52,500 nucleotides of DNA, from positions 1-52,500 of the forward strand of contig NZ_JAVBXD010000027.1 of NCBI RefSeq assembly GCF_030756675.1, in the 5' to 3' direction. The notes beneath the pieces are model-generated. The model had not been told where the DNA came from. It ran no database searches and worked only from the letters and a program-made list of their open reading frames with translations. Below are positions 29,476 to 39,865 of the stretch, piece by piece (the first letter of the stretch is position 1; each line of letters starts with the position of its first letter). The translations under genes were made by a program, and so were the position numbers. The DNA comes from Bacillus multifaciens. Lineage in GTDB: Bacteria > Bacillota > Bacilli > Bacillales > Bacillaceae_G.

Positions 29476-29483
29476 CTATCCAA

Positions 29484-30437
29484 TTAATTAAATAGTACAC
29501 TTACAGATTCTTCTTCGTAAACACGAATAATTGCTTCTCCAATTAATGGAGCAACAGAAAGTTCTTGTACTTTATCAATTTTCTTTTCTTCTGGTAATAC
29601 GATAGAGTTTGTTACAACTAACTCTTTAATATTTGAATTTTGAATGCGTTCAATTGCTGGACCAGATAAAACTGGGTGTGTACAGCAAGCATATACTTCC
29701 GAAGCACCGTTCTCTACAAGAGCGTTTGCTGCTAATGTAATTGTACCAGCTGTATCAATGATGTCATCAATTAAAATTGCTGTTTTACCTTCAATATTAC
29801 CTACGATATTCATTACCTCCGCTACATTTGGACGCGGACGGCGTTTATCGATGATAGCGATTGGCGCTTTTAAACGATCTGCCATTTTTCGAGCACGTGT
29901 TACACCACCATGGTCTGGAGATACAATTACAATATCTTTAAGACCTTTCTTCTGAAAGTAGTCAGAAAGAATAGGTACACCCATTAAATGGTCAATTGGA
30001 ATATCGAAGAATCCTTGAATTTGTGGAGCATGTAAATCTAGAGTAATTACACGAGTAGCACCCGCTGTTTCAAGTAAATTTGCAAATAATTTCGCTGTAA
30101 TCGGCTCACGAGAACGCGCTTTACGATCTTGGCGTGCATAACCATAGTAAGGGATAACAATGTTAATTGTTTTCGCAGATGCACGTTTTAATGCATCGAT
30201 CATAATAAGCAATTCCATAATATGCTCGTTTACTGGGAAACTTGTAGATTGGATGATAAATACATCGCAACCACGAATACTTTCTTCAATGTTAATTTGA
30301 ATTTCTCCATCACTAAAACGTGCAACAGAACATTTTCCTAATTCTACTCCAATGTGCTTTGCAATTTGCTCAGCAAGCGCCTTGTTAGAGTTTAAAGAAA
30401 ATACTTTCAAATTAGAATTTAGATATTGAGTCGACAT
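29484..30437 (-). CDS. prs: Ribose-phosphate pyrophosphokinase (PRPP synthase)
   Basis: Makes PRPP from ribose 5-phosphate and ATP, feeding purine, pyrimidine, His and Trp synthesis and the Hpt and PurR proteins also encoded here. The 317-aa product shows [18 protein letters not shown], the flexible-loop region and the PRPP signature [13 protein letters not shown], with [12 protein letters not shown]. The ATG has GGAGGG 8 nt upstream. It follows glmU by 18 bp in one unit. Confidence 0.98.
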   Translation of the reverse strand: MSTQYLNSNLKVFSLNSNKALAEQIAKHIGVELGKCSVARFSDGEIQINIEESIRGCDVFIIQSTSFPVNEHIMELLIMIDALKRASAKTINIVIPYYGYARQDRKARSREPITAKLFANLLETAGATRVITLDLHAPQIQGFFDIPIDHLMGVPILSDYFQKKGLKDIVIVSPDHGGVTRARKMADRLKAPIAIIDKRRPRPNVAEVMNIVGNIEGKTAILIDDIIDTAGTITLAANALVENGASEVYACCTHPVLSGPAIERIQNSNIKELVVTNSIVLPEEKKIDKVQELSVAPLIGEAIIRVYEEESVSVLFN

Positions 30438-30455
30438 CTAGATTAACCCTCCACA

Positions 30456-31835
30456 TTATGAATTTTTCTTATTCAGCAATTGATCAACATAATCTTCTTT
30501 GTTTGTTTGACGTGCACGTGCAATTGATAACGCTTTTGCTGGTACATCTTCTGTAATGGTAGAACCTGCTGCAACATAAGCACCATCTTCAACTGTTACG
30601 GGAGCAACAAGGTTTGAGTTACAACCAATAAACACACCATCGCCAATTACAGTTTTAAATTTATTCTTGCCATCGTAGTTTACCGTAATAGAACCACAAC
30701 CAAGATTCACATCTTCTCCCACTTCTGCATCACCAATATAACTTAAGTGAGAAGCTTTACTTCTATTTCCGAAAACAGTCTTTTTAATTTCAACGAAGTT
30801 TCCAACACGAACTTCATTACCAATAACAGATTGCGGACGGATATGAGCGAACGGTCCAATAGCAACATCAATACCAATCTTACTATCATGAACAGTAGAC
30901 TGACGAATTGTTGTATTATCTCCCACTTCACTATCACGTATAACTGTATGCGGTCCAACTTCACAATTTGATCCAATAACAGTATAACCTTCAATCATTG
31001 TTCCCGGATAAATAACCGTATCATTACCAATTTTTGCATCAACGGAAATATACGTGTTATTCGGATCAATAATCGTAACACCATTTACCATATGTTGATG
31101 GTTAATACGTTTTTTCATAATGTCTTCCGCTTGCGATAGAGCGACCCTGTCATTAACTCCTAACGTTTCATCAAACTGCTCTGTTTGATAGGCAGATACA
31201 ATATGACCTTCATTTTTCAAAATCTCAATCACATCTGGAAGGTAATATTCTCCTTGCACATTTTCATTGGAAACTTTGGAAAGGGAAGTGAATAGCGCTT
31301 TATTATCAAAACAATACGTACCTGTATTAATTTCTTTAATCGCTCGCTCTACTTCATTTGCATCTTTATGTTCAACAATTTTTTCAACGTGACCGTTTTC
31401 ATTGCGAACAATTCGTCCATAACCAGCAGGCTCTTCTATGTAGGCTGTTAATACCGTTGCCTTTGCCCCTGACTCTTCATGTTGCTTTAATAAAGCTTCC
31501 ATTGTTTCTGCTGTAATAAGAGGTGTATCACCACAAATTACTAATGTTGTTCCTTCCTCGTTCCCCAGTGCATCAGCTGCTTGCATAACAGCATGTGCTG
31601 TTCCTAGCTGCTCCGTTTGCAATGCAAATTCACTTGCACTTCCTAATTGATCCTGTACCTTTTCAGCGCCGTGTCCAACAACCGTAACAAGTTTCTGTAC
31701 TTCTAGCTGAGAGACTTGATCAACTACATGCTGTACCATGGGTTTCCCGCATACAGAATGTAGCACCTTGTATAAACTTGACTTCATACGTGTGCCTTTT
31801 CCTGCAGCAAGAATCACTGCAAATCTTTTTGACAT
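30456..31835 (-). CDS. glmU: Bifunctional UDP-N-acetylglucosamine pyrophosphorylase / glucosamine-1-phosphate acetyltransferase
   Basis: Catalyses the last two steps to UDP-GlcNAc for peptidoglycan and teichoic acid. The 459-aa product has the N-terminal nucleotidyltransferase ([29 protein letters not shown]) and, from about residue 250, a left-handed beta-helix of hexapeptide repeats ending in the acetyltransferase site ([20 protein letters not shown]). Start ATG 31835, with GGAGGG 6-7 nt upstream; an earlier in-frame codon lacks a site. Co-transcribed with prs. Confidence 0.97.
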   Translation of the reverse strand: MSKRFAVILAAGKGTRMKSSLYKVLHSVCGKPMVQHVVDQVSQLEVQKLVTVVGHGAEKVQDQLGSASEFALQTEQLGTAHAVMQAADALGNEEGTTLVICGDTPLITAETMEALLKQHEESGAKATVLTAYIEEPAGYGRIVRNENGHVEKIVEHKDANEVERAIKEINTGTYCFDNKALFTSLSKVSNENVQGEYYLPDVIEILKNEGHIVSAYQTEQFDETLGVNDRVALSQAEDIMKKRINHQHMVNGVTIIDPNNTYISVDAKIGNDTVIYPGTMIEGYTVIGSNCEVGPHTVIRDSEVGDNTTIRQSTVHDSKIGIDVAIGPFAHIRPQSVIGNEVRVGNFVEIKKTVFGNRSKASHLSYIGDAEVGEDVNLGCGSITVNYDGKNKFKTVIGDGVFIGCNSNLVAPVTVEDGAYVAAGSTITEDVPAKALSIARARQTNKEDYVDQLLNKKNS

Positions 31836-31871
31836 ATAGACCCTCCATCGCAACCTATTTATCCATTAAAG

Positions 31872-31900
31872 ATATTATCCTAAATAACTATATATTTCAA
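31872..31900 (-). promoter_or_regulatory. Candidate glmU-prs promoter
   Basis: Minus strand: TTGAAA at 31900-31895, 17 bp, TAATAT at 31877-31872, about 37 bp above the glmU start. Confidence 0.5.
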
Positions 31901-32013
31901 GAAACACCTTACAACTATTAAATTTTACCATAACTTTTATATAATGTTTTAATATTTCATATCTTTTTATGAAATAAGCTATACTATTCCTTTTTCATGA
32001 AAAATTGAGGTAA

Positions 32014-32174
32014 CTATTATAGATACAAATAGAAAAAACGACATAAAAACCCTTTATTTCCCAAGAAAAACACCTTGTCATATACAAGTGTGAAAACAAA
32101 GATAAAAAAGCAAATACAGATTAGTTATTTCTGCATAGCGGCGACTTACATGTTGAAAAATCAAAATCGATTTA
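32014..32174 (-). repeat. Dispersed element, copy at 32 kb (related to 43 kb copy)
   Basis: Read on the minus strand, the left part (TAAATCGATTTTGATTTTTC and AACATGTAAGTCGCCGCTAT + GCA) matches the plus strand at 43014-43054 at about 34 of 43 positions. The right part (TTTTATGTCGTTTTTTCTAT then TTGTATCTATAATAG) matches 43090-43122. The middle is different and longer (about 83 nt against 34), and holds a bulged stem CACTTGT/ACAAGGTG. It lies in the 433-bp spoVG-glmU gap. I do not recognise the family. Confidence 0.55.
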
Positions 32175-32192
32175 GATTATATAGAAACAACA

Positions 32193-32224
32193 ACAAACTC
32201 CTGTAAATGCTTACAGGAGTTTGC
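32193..32224 (-). terminator. spoVG terminator region
   Basis: CAAACTCCTGTAA / TTACAGGAGTTTG forms a strong stem around a short loop. A second inverted pair AGAGCTC/GAGCTCT lies between it and the spoVG stop (about 32235-32256). The T-run after the main stem is poor, so termination strength is uncertain. Confidence 0.65.
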
Positions 32225-32268
32225 CAAAATTATAGAGCTCTTCTTTTAGAGCTCTTCTTATTCGAATT

Positions 32269-32562
32269 TTACGAAGCTCCAGCTTCTTCAAACTCAACTT
32301 CTTCTAACTCGCCTAAACGGTGATACTCAGCTAAAACCGCATCTTGAATCTTAGAACGAGTATTTGAATTAATTGGATGAGCAATGTCACGGAACTCTCC
32401 ATCTGGAGTACGTTTACTTGGCATTGCTACAAATAATCCATTATTGCCATCAATTACACGAATATCATGAACAACAAATTCGTGGTCCAGTGTAATAGAG
32501 GCAATTGCTCGCATACGGCCTTCTGTGTTTACGCGGCGTAATCTTACGTCAGTCACTTCCAT
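32269..32562 (-). CDS. spoVG: Septation / sporulation regulator SpoVG
   Basis: A small nucleic-acid-binding regulator that affects asymmetric septation and, in several Firmicutes, virulence and capsule genes. The 97-aa product begins [20 protein letters not shown], followed by [37 protein letters not shown] near the middle, and an acidic C-terminus. The ATG has GGTGGTG about 8 nt upstream and a sigma-H promoter 47 bp upstream. It follows yabJ, as in B. subtilis. Confidence 0.97.
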   Translation of the reverse strand: MEVTDVRLRRVNTEGRMRAIASITLDHEFVVHDIRVIDGNNGLFVAMPSKRTPDGEFRDIAHPINSNTRSKIQDAVLAEYHRLGELEEVEFEEAGAS

Positions 32563-32608
32563 CTTGTGTTCACCACCCTTTTTCTAAATAAGCGATATAT
32601 TTCTATAA

Positions 32609-32633
32609 ATTCCACAAATGTTCCATTTTTCCT
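32609..32633 (-). promoter_or_regulatory. spoVG sigma-H promoter
   Basis: Minus strand: AGGAAAA at 32633-32627, an 11-bp spacer, GTGGAAT at 32615-32609. This matches the sigma-H consensus (RNAGGAWWW, 11-12 bp, RNNGAAT) very closely. spoVG is the classical sigma-H gene. The AT-rich DNA upstream (32640-32690) is in the position where AbrB binds the B. subtilis spoVG promoter. Confidence 0.8.
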
Positions 32634-32715
32634 TCAATTTTTCAAAAATTTTTAAGATAAAAATTTTTATATAAGTGAAATATATAAATGAACATAGGTT
32701 ACCGCTTACAATTCC

Positions 32716-33090
32716 TTATTTTACAAAGGCAATAACTTCAATTTCAACGGATACATCTTTCGGTAATTTCACTACTTGTACACAAGAACGTGCTGGTTTA
32801 TTTGTAGAAAAATATGTACTATATACTTCATTTACTGCATCAAAATCATTCATATCTTTTAAGAATACGGTTGTTTTTACCACCGTCTCAAACGATGCTC
32901 CCGCTTCTGTTAATACTGCCTTTAAATTTTGAAACACTAGTTCTGTTTGGTCCTTTATATCTCCAGTCACAACTTCACCATTTACTGTTAAAGGAATTTG
33001 TCCAGAACTGTAAAACATATTATTTACAATCATACCTTGTGAATATGGACCGATTGCATGCGGCGCCTCATTTGTTTGAACTACTTTCAT
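32716..33090 (-). CDS. yabJ: RidA family enamine/imine deaminase YabJ
   Basis: RidA proteins hydrolyse reactive 2-aminoacrylate-type enamines formed by PLP enzymes. The 124-aa product has [20 protein letters not shown] at the N-terminus, the strand with the conserved Arg in [20 protein letters not shown], and EIEVIAF at the end. Located between purR and spoVG; in B. subtilis yabJ is needed for full PurR repression. A purR terminator and a 50-bp palindrome lie upstream, so a separate promoter is likely. Confidence 0.96.
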   Translation of the reverse strand: MKVVQTNEAPHAIGPYSQGMIVNNMFYSSGQIPLTVNGEVVTGDIKDQTELVFQNLKAVLTEAGASFETVVKTTVFLKDMNDFDAVNEVYSTYFSTNKPARSCVQVVKLPKDVSVEIEVIAFVK

Positions 33091-33155
33091 TATTCCTCAC
33101 CCTTTTATATTTTTTACCCTGCTTTTACAAGCTGCCCCTAACAAGAAACCTATTG

Positions 33156-33205
33156 TTTTAGCAGGTGGTAAACCTCCAAAGTTGGAAGCTTACCACCTGC
33201 TAAAA
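33156..33205. repeat. 50-bp near-perfect palindrome between purR and yabJ
   Basis: TTTTAGCAGGTGGTAA (33156-33171) is the exact reverse complement of TTACCACCTGCTAAAA (33190-33205). Pairing continues inward with two mismatches to a 2-nt centre, giving 22 paired positions of 25. It lacks a clear T-run on the minus strand and is separate from the purR terminator at 33271-33299. Confidence 0.8.
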
Positions 33206-33271
33206 CTTACTGCTCGGAAATAACATGTCAAAGTACCCAACTGATAAAAGCTTATTATCAATCAGTATAAA

Positions 33272-33297
33272 AAAAGATAAAGCAGTTGCTTTATCTT
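33272..33297 (-). terminator. purR intrinsic terminator
   Basis: GATAAAGC / GCTTTATC is an 8-bp stem with a 4-nt loop, followed by TTTTTTTATAC on the minus strand, about 60 bp after the purR stop. Confidence 0.9.
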
Positions 33298-33357
33298 TTC
33301 CCCCGCTCTGACGAACAGTATCTCCTTTAAAACAATCTACTAAAAAGATTGCTTCTC

Positions 33358-34206
33358 TTATTCAACTTCTACAATGACGTCAGCAAATGGACTTAAAGAA
33401 TAATTTCCTTTTTCCACCTGGATCGTCTTTTCTCTCACATCTACCTCAGACAAGCGAATTAACGAAACAAATTTATCGACAAGTCTTTCCTCAATATCAC
33501 TTGATTCCACTAAAACTCCAATGCCAACAACATTTGCATTAAACTCCTCAAGCATACTCATCATACCTTGTACGGTTCCGCCGGCCTTCATAAAATCATC
33601 GATGATTAATACATTCGCACCCTCTGGAAGACTACGTTTTGCTAATGTCATCGTTTGAATACGCTTAGAAGATCCTGATACATAATTAATACTTACTGTT
33701 GGACCTTCCGTTACTTTATTATCTTTTCTAGCAATTACGACCGGGACATCCAAGTAATTGGCTACTGCATACGCCAAAGGAATCCCTTTCGTGGCAACCG
33801 TCATAACAGCGTCAATCGGCTGTCTTGCGAATACAGAAGCAAAAAGCCTCCCTGCACCATTAATGTAACGCGGGTTACTTAAAAGATCCGTCATATATAA
33901 ATAACCGCCCGGAAGAATACGATCAGGATTCTCAAATAATTTACAAAGCTCATTAATAATTTGTTTTGCTTCTTCCTGACTTATATATGGGATATATTTC
34001 ACTCCTCCTGCTGCACCTGGTACCGTTTGTAATGTGCCGACTCCTTGTTGTTCAAACGTTTGTTTAATAATAACTAAATCTTCACTAATAGAAGATTTAG
34101 CAGACTGATACCGTTCAGCAAAAAAAGTGAGAGAAACTAACTGACGAGGGTTTTGAAGCAAATAATAAGTCATATCGACTAACCTTGTACTTCGTCTAAT
34201 TTTCAT
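33358..34206 (-). CDS. purR: Purine biosynthesis repressor PurR
   Basis: A Gram-positive PurR: an N-terminal winged helix (about 1-75) joined to a PRPP-binding domain homologous to phosphoribosyltransferases, with VLIIDDFMKAGGTVQGMM as the PRPP motif. PRPP relieves repression of the pur genes. Length 282 aa. The ATG has GAGGTGAGA about 5 nt upstream. It follows ispE by 54 bp. An imperfect half PurBox (ACGAATATT) lies in that gap; self-regulation is possible but not shown. Confidence 0.97.
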   Translation of the reverse strand: MKIRRSTRLVDMTYYLLQNPRQLVSLTFFAERYQSAKSSISEDLVIIKQTFEQQGVGTLQTVPGAAGGVKYIPYISQEEAKQIINELCKLFENPDRILPGGYLYMTDLLSNPRYINGAGRLFASVFARQPIDAVMTVATKGIPLAYAVANYLDVPVVIARKDNKVTEGPTVSINYVSGSSKRIQTMTLAKRSLPEGANVLIIDDFMKAGGTVQGMMSMLEEFNANVVGIGVLVESSDIEERLVDKFVSLIRLSEVDVREKTIQVEKGNYSLSPFADVIVEVE

Positions 34207-34260
34207 GCTCTCACCTCAAATTACGAATATTTTAAACAAATCATAACTTATTATACGTCT

Positions 34261-35130
34261 TTATTCAAGACCTTCTCGCTCTCCTAATAAGCGAACTGCG
34301 TATACTTGATCACAAAATCCTTTTAAACCGTTATAAATACGGTGCATACGTGAATCATGGCGAACTAAACCAAAAACGGTTGGACCGCTACCGCTCATTA
34401 AAACCGCATCTGCACCGAAACGTTTCATCTGAGCTTTAATATGCGCAACTTCAGGATGCATAGAAAATGTTACATCCTCTAACACATTGCCAACAGCTTG
34501 ACAAATTCCCTCATAGTCACCATTTTGAATCACTTCAACCATACGATTTACATCTGGATGTGTTACACGATTTAACTTTAAATTCCCATATACGTCAGCT
34601 GTTGATACACCAATATGTGGCTTGGCCAAAATAACCCAGCAAGAAGGAGGGGTCTTTATATGTTCAATTTTCTCTCCACGACCTGTTGCAATAGCAGTTC
34701 CGCCATATACACAAAATGATACATCTGATCCAATCTCGGCACCTAACTCTGCAAGCTCATCAATTGTAAGTCCAAGATTCCATAATTGATTTAGACCTCT
34801 TAATGCTGCAGCTGCATCACTGCTTCCACCTGCTAATCCCGCTGCAACCGGAATCGTTTTTTCAATTGCAATAGATACCCCTTTTTTTACTTGAAAGCGT
34901 TCCTTTAACAATTTTGCCGCCTGATAAGCTAAATTTCTTTGATCGTCTGGCACATAACGGTTATGGGATACAATTTCAATCCGGTCTTCAGATAACTCTG
35001 TTAGTTCTAACCGATCTGCTAAATCAATTGTTGTCATAATCATTTTAACATCATGGTAACCATCCGGTCTTTTTCCCAGTACATCTAACGACAAATTAAT
35101 TTTTGCTGGTGCTTTAACTAGTAGCTTCAA
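34261..35130 (-). CDS. ispE: 4-diphosphocytidyl-2-C-methyl-D-erythritol kinase
   Basis: A GHMP kinase of the non-mevalonate isoprenoid pathway. The 289-aa product opens with [20 protein letters not shown] (CDP-ME and ATP contacts), has the GHMP loop [20 protein letters not shown] and the C-terminal [13 protein letters not shown]. The start is TTG 35130, with AGGTGA 5 nt upstream; GTG 35139 is in frame but has no good site. sspF lies upstream after a terminator. Confidence 0.96.
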   Translation of the reverse strand: MKLLVKAPAKINLSLDVLGKRPDGYHDVKMIMTTIDLADRLELTELSEDRIEIVSHNRYVPDDQRNLAYQAAKLLKERFQVKKGVSIAIEKTIPVAAGLAGGSSDAAAALRGLNQLWNLGLTIDELAELGAEIGSDVSFCVYGGTAIATGRGEKIEHIKTPPSCWVILAKPHIGVSTADVYGNLKLNRVTHPDVNRMVEVIQNGDYEGICQAVGNVLEDVTFSMHPEVAHIKAQMKRFGADAVLMSGSGPTVFGLVRHDSRMHRIYNGLKGFCDQVYAVRLLGEREGLE

Positions 35131-35279
35131 TCTATTCACCTACTCTATGTACTCAATCTTTTATCGTTTATTTTACCATAAATTTATAGTAGAACGATGA
35201 CACTTTCCTAATTATAACGAAAAGCATCAAGAATGAAACTACTTATACACTACGAATACAACTTTTTCGCGTGCAAAAA

Positions 35280-35300
35280 GCCGAGGAATATCTCCTCGGC
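35280..35300 (-). terminator. sspF intrinsic terminator
   Basis: GCCGAGGA / TCCTCGGC is an 8-bp GC-rich stem with a 5-nt loop, followed by TTTTTGC on the minus strand, 26 bp after the sspF stop. Confidence 0.9.
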
Positions 35301-35326
35301 TACCGTAGCATAGAAGTATCTTACTG

Positions 35327-35506
35327 TTACTGGTTTTGTTTCATTAATTGCTGCTCTGCAATTTCAATTGCACGCTTAACCATATTACCAGCATCTTTCG
35401 CACGAATTCCGCCCCATCCTTCTTTTTGCACGACATCATAAAATCCAAGCTCTTTTGCAAGCTCTTCTTTAAATTGATTCGACATGACTCCTTTTCGTCT
35501 ACTCAA
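35327..35506 (-). CDS. sspF: Small acid-soluble spore protein, alpha/beta type (SspF)
   Basis: A minor alpha/beta-type SASP that coats forespore DNA. The 59-aa product carries the DNA-binding SASP signature: [20 protein letters not shown] with the GPR cleavage region at its start, then [20 protein letters not shown]. The start is TTG 35506 with AAAGGGGG 7 nt upstream; the longer open frame would begin before this site. Probably monocistronic with its own terminator. A CATACTA -10 lies upstream. Confidence 0.95.
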   Translation of the reverse strand: MSRRKGVMSNQFKEELAKELGFYDVVQKEGWGGIRAKDAGNMVKRAIEIAEQQLMKQNQ

Positions 35507-35541
35507 CGCAAGGCCCCCTTTATTGCTACGGTACATTTAGT

Positions 35542-35569
35542 ATGTGACACTACGAATTTATTCAAGTCT
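35542..35569 (-). promoter_or_regulatory. Candidate forespore promoter of sspF
   Basis: On the minus strand CATACTA matches the sigma-G -10 exactly, and TGAATA matches the -35, but they are only 14 bp apart instead of 17-18. The -10 is convincing; the -35 pairing is not. Confidence 0.4.
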
Positions 35570-35597
35570 GGAAAATATATGTAACAAAAACCCACCC

Positions 35598-35873
35598 TTA
35601 AACAGATTGTTCACCTAACATAATTTCATTATCTTGTGCATCATAAAATGTAAGCTCAACAGTTTCTGTTAATACGTCTGCATAGCTATAAGAAACGCGC
35701 TGTAATGTATCTTCTTGTTGATCCAGTTGAACTACAAAAACAGAACGGTATGTTTCTGCTAACACACCAGATCGTTCTATTGTCTTTCTTCTTCCGCTAT
35801 TTGCTTTTAGCATAAGCCTCTGACCAAGATGATGGTCCAAAGCACTTTTAATTTCATCTAAACGTTTTGACAT
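35598..35873 (-). CDS. veg: Veg protein
   Basis: A small, highly conserved Firmicute protein that promotes biofilm matrix production in B. subtilis, reportedly by countering SinR. The 91-aa product contains [20 protein letters not shown], then [18 protein letters not shown] and the C-terminal VELTFYD. The ATG has GAGGTG about 9 nt upstream. I could not pick out one convincing promoter in the 139-bp gap to yabG; TTGTAT-17-TAATTA is a weak candidate. Confidence 0.95.
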   Translation of the reverse strand: MSKRLDEIKSALDHHLGQRLMLKANSGRRKTIERSGVLAETYRSVFVVQLDQQEDTLQRVSYSYADVLTETVELTFYDAQDNEIMLGEQSV

Positions 35874-35989
35874 ATCATGCTACACCTCGCTGTAATTAGG
35901 ATGGAAAGTATAAAAATACAAGTCATACATATATAGTCTGTACTTTCTTATACTTTTTTATCCAATTTCCAAAAAGCGCGTACATAAAA

Positions 35990-36014
35990 AGCAAGGCAAA
36001 TACTTACCTTGCTC
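35990..36014 (-). terminator. yabG terminator
   Basis: AGCAAGG / CCTTGCT stem with an 11-nt loop, followed by TTTTTATG on the minus strand. It starts at the TGA stop codon of yabG. Confidence 0.75.
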
Positions 36015-36876
36015 ACTCTTCATAGTATTGAAAAGGCAATCCTGTTCGTAAAATTCCCTTTGTTTCAATTCCGCCAAGCCCCTTCTCACCAGTTACTGTA
36101 TTACGCACTACATCCCAAACATTAACTTGTTCCATAAAAGATGTAAAGCTCACTTTTGCTACAACATACACTGGATCTAACGCATGAATATTAACGCGGG
36201 ACGGAGAACTTGCAAAATTTGCTCCGGCTCGAATGAGGGCTTCAAAATGCGATTGACACGCCCCAGCAAAAATAACAGGGTGATCTAATGAAGGATACTT
36301 TTTTCGTACTGTGCGTACAGCCTGTACAAAATGCTTAGAATGACGATAAGCTGCCAAATTTCCCATTTCTCCTTTTGATTTTGTATAAGCATCATGTCCG
36401 GTAATCACTAAGATATCTGGACGAACATGTTCAATTAAATCTAGAACCTTCTCTTGCATCTCCGTTTCTTTACAATGAATTCCCTGTACAGGCACACCTA
36501 TTTTCGTATATAAATCTAAGCATTTTCTTAAATATAAAGGATCCCCATCAAGATGAAGCACTTTACCTGGCATTTGAAAATAATTTACTTCATTTGCATA
36601 GCCGCCTGTTGACTGATATTCTTGGCGCTCTCTCATTAATACATAATCTTGGTGAAATAAGCGATATGTCTTTTCCATTGTTTCTCGTTCCTGCTTCACT
36701 CTTTTCGTATAATCTCGTTGATCGACAAGAACTAAATCCTCTATTGGTGCATCTGCTACGAGCCGAAATTCTTCCCCAAACAAAATTGCGATTGTGTCTT
36801 TTATTTCTGTTACTCGAAAAAGAAGGTCGCGCTTATAAGACTTTCTCTCCACTAAATCTCCAACATGTACAGCCAT
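36013..36876 (-). CDS. yabG: Sporulation-specific coat protease YabG
   Basis: A mother-cell protease that processes spore-coat proteins and permits their later crosslinking. The 287-aa product starts MAVHVGDLVERKSYKRDLLF, and has VLHLDGDPLYLRKCLDLY, DILVITGHDAYTKS and VIFAGACQSHFEALIRAGAN, the conserved Cys/His-containing core. The ATG has GGAGGTAAAA about 7 nt upstream. A good sigma-K promoter lies 50 bp further up, matching its known late mother-cell timing. Confidence 0.95.
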   Translation of the reverse strand: MAVHVGDLVERKSYKRDLLFRVTEIKDTIAILFGEEFRLVADAPIEDLVLVDQRDYTKRVKQERETMEKTYRLFHQDYVLMRERQEYQSTGGYANEVNYFQMPGKVLHLDGDPLYLRKCLDLYTKIGVPVQGIHCKETEMQEKVLDLIEHVRPDILVITGHDAYTKSKGEMGNLAAYRHSKHFVQAVRTVRKKYPSLDHPVIFAGACQSHFEALIRAGANFASSPSRVNIHALDPVYVVAKVSFTSFMEQVNVWDVVRNTVTGEKGLGGIETKGILRTGLPFQYYEE

Positions 36877-36925
36877 CCTTTTACCTCCAAACTCGTAGGG
36901 ACATATAACTCACTACGTTCTGTTT

Positions 36926-36953
36926 TAGCCTATGAACTTATAGGAAAAAGGTG
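36926..36953 (-). promoter_or_regulatory. yabG sigma-K promoter
   Basis: Minus strand: CACC at 36953-36950, 15 bp, CATAGGCTA at 36934-36926. This matches the sigma-K pattern (MACM, 15-16 bp, CATANNNTA). The -35 sits next to the T-run of the ksgA terminator. Confidence 0.7.
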
Positions 36954-36956
36954 ACA

Positions 36957-36984
36957 AAAAAGGTAGCTCAAAACGAGCTACCTT

Positions 36985-36986
<2 letters not shown>
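36957..36986 (-). terminator. ksgA intrinsic terminator
   Basis: AAGGTAGCTC / GAGCTACCTT stem (10 bp, 5-nt loop), followed by TTTTTTGTC on the minus strand. The upstream arm touches the ksgA TAA. Confidence 0.9.
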
Positions 36987-38414
<1,428 letters not shown>

Positions 38415-38507
38415 AACTTCCTCCACACTCATTTCACATCTCTAATTAGTAAAACAAAAAAACGCCTACTTTTCCATTATTATTTTCCTAGTTCATACAA
38501 TTTAAAA

Positions 38508-38533
38508 AGCAGAGGAGAAAAAGTTCCTCTGCT
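38508..38533 (-). terminator. yabE intrinsic terminator
   Basis: AGCAGAGGA / TCCTCTGCT is a 9-bp perfect stem with an 8-nt loop, followed by TTTTTAAA on the minus strand. Confidence 0.9.
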
Positions 38534-38540
38534 TACCCTA

Positions 38541-39734
38541 TTATTGTAACACTTTAATCTTTACTTGTTTTCTTCCCCAAGCTTCTACCTGTGATTCTGT
38601 CGGCATAAGAACATCAATACGATGCCCTTTAATCGCCCCGCCCGTATCACCAGCAACTGCATATCCGTATCCTTCCACCCATACCTTTGTTCCAAGAGGA
38701 ATAATCCGTGGATCTACTGCAATTAATTTCATATTTGGATTTTCCTTATAATTATAACCGCCTGCACTTACACCTTGGCATCCGCCGCAGTACGGGGAAT
38801 ACGCCGTTGCTTGCACATAAAATTCATTAGCAACTACACCTTCTGCATCACCTAGAATATTCTCTTCTTCTTTTGTGCCAACAGCTACAATACGATTTTT
38901 TTCTTCTTGCACGATTTCTTCTTTCTGTAAGTTTCTTAAAACTTCATTTCCATCCTCTTTGATGACTGCAAATACTTTCTTCTTTTTTCCTTCTATTCCT
39001 TCTTGAATCACTTTTTCTGCTCCCTTACGGAGTGAAGAATCTTCTTGTCTCACTTCAGTATAGGGAATTGGTTCTTCCACTGCATCGCTTACTTTTTCTA
39101 CTCGAACCACTTTGACCTTCATATTTTGCTGCATCACTTCCTGTAAATCTGGTTCCACTCTATCGATTTCATTTAGTGACACTTGCCGTTCTTTCAAAAA
39201 GTTAGCGACAGTAGTCGAAGTTGACCATACTTGCTGCTCTTGACCGCCAACATGTAATGTAACCGGGAATGCTTTTTGAATCATAATTTTTTGCGTACCT
39301 TCTAATGATGCATACAAACTAGGATATACTTTATCGTGCTCACTAATTTTAATATGTTCTTCTGCCAACAAGTCTTTTACTGTCTTTGCTGTCGATCGTA
39401 CTTGTTTCTCTTTTCCATCCACCACCACACCAAATGGACGTGCCTTTTCTACAACTATTTTCATTTCACCTGTAATTTTTGTAGAAGGTGCTGGATATAT
39501 ATGATCTTTTTCCGTTACTTGAATCCTCTCATCCTGCAATAACTCATCTATCGTATTTGCATGTGTATAAATCTCTTGTTTCTTTCCATCTACTTCAATA
39601 ATTATTTTATCTGTTGTTCCCGCATACGCTACGGTCCCCACAGACCCTGAAATAATTAATGCACTCGTAAATCTTACTACTATTTTTTTGCTCACTTCTA
39701 ACCTGGATAATAAATGTTTAGCATTTGTAATCAC
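38541..39734 (-). CDS. yabE: Secreted cell-wall protein YabE (DUF348 repeats, G5 and 3D domains)
   Basis: A cell-surface protein of the resuscitation-factor-like/3D family, probably a murein hydrolase. The 397-aa product has an N-terminal membrane/signal segment (about 18-40, ending VAYAG), three repeats of about 55 residues starting near 43, 98 and 156 (each with a T.A.T..DLL or similar core), a G5 domain (about 210-290), and a C-terminal 3D domain (about 300-397) with YVQATAYSP, the Cys-bearing YCGGCQG, AVDPRIIPLGTKVWVEGYG and GDTGGAIKGHRIDV, which supply the three aspartates. Start GTG 39734 with GGGAGGG 9 nt upstream. Confidence 0.92.
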   Translation of the reverse strand: MITNAKHLLSRLEVSKKIVVRFTSALIISGSVGTVAYAGTTDKIIIEVDGKKQEIYTHANTIDELLQDERIQVTEKDHIYPAPSTKITGEMKIVVEKARPFGVVVDGKEKQVRSTAKTVKDLLAEEHIKISEHDKVYPSLYASLEGTQKIMIQKAFPVTLHVGGQEQQVWSTSTTVANFLKERQVSLNEIDRVEPDLQEVMQQNMKVKVVRVEKVSDAVEEPIPYTEVRQEDSSLRKGAEKVIQEGIEGKKKKVFAVIKEDGNEVLRNLQKEEIVQEEKNRIVAVGTKEEENILGDAEGVVANEFYVQATAYSPYCGGCQGVSAGGYNYKENPNMKLIAVDPRIIPLGTKVWVEGYGYAVAGDTGGAIKGHRIDVLMPTESQVEAWGRKQVKIKVLQ

Positions 39735-39865
39735 AATAAAGTACCCTCCCTGTCTAGATCAGAATTATTAACTCTCATTCTCCTACTATTTCTAGTAGTG
39801 TTACTCATCTGAAGATAAACATAGGTGAAGGAAGAAAGAGAGGAGGAATCCCCCTCTACTTCTCA

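Noticed and set aside
29415-29483. 23-residue N-terminal extension of pth
   Set aside because: It would translate the prs terminator; the internal ATG has a good site and the family begins there.
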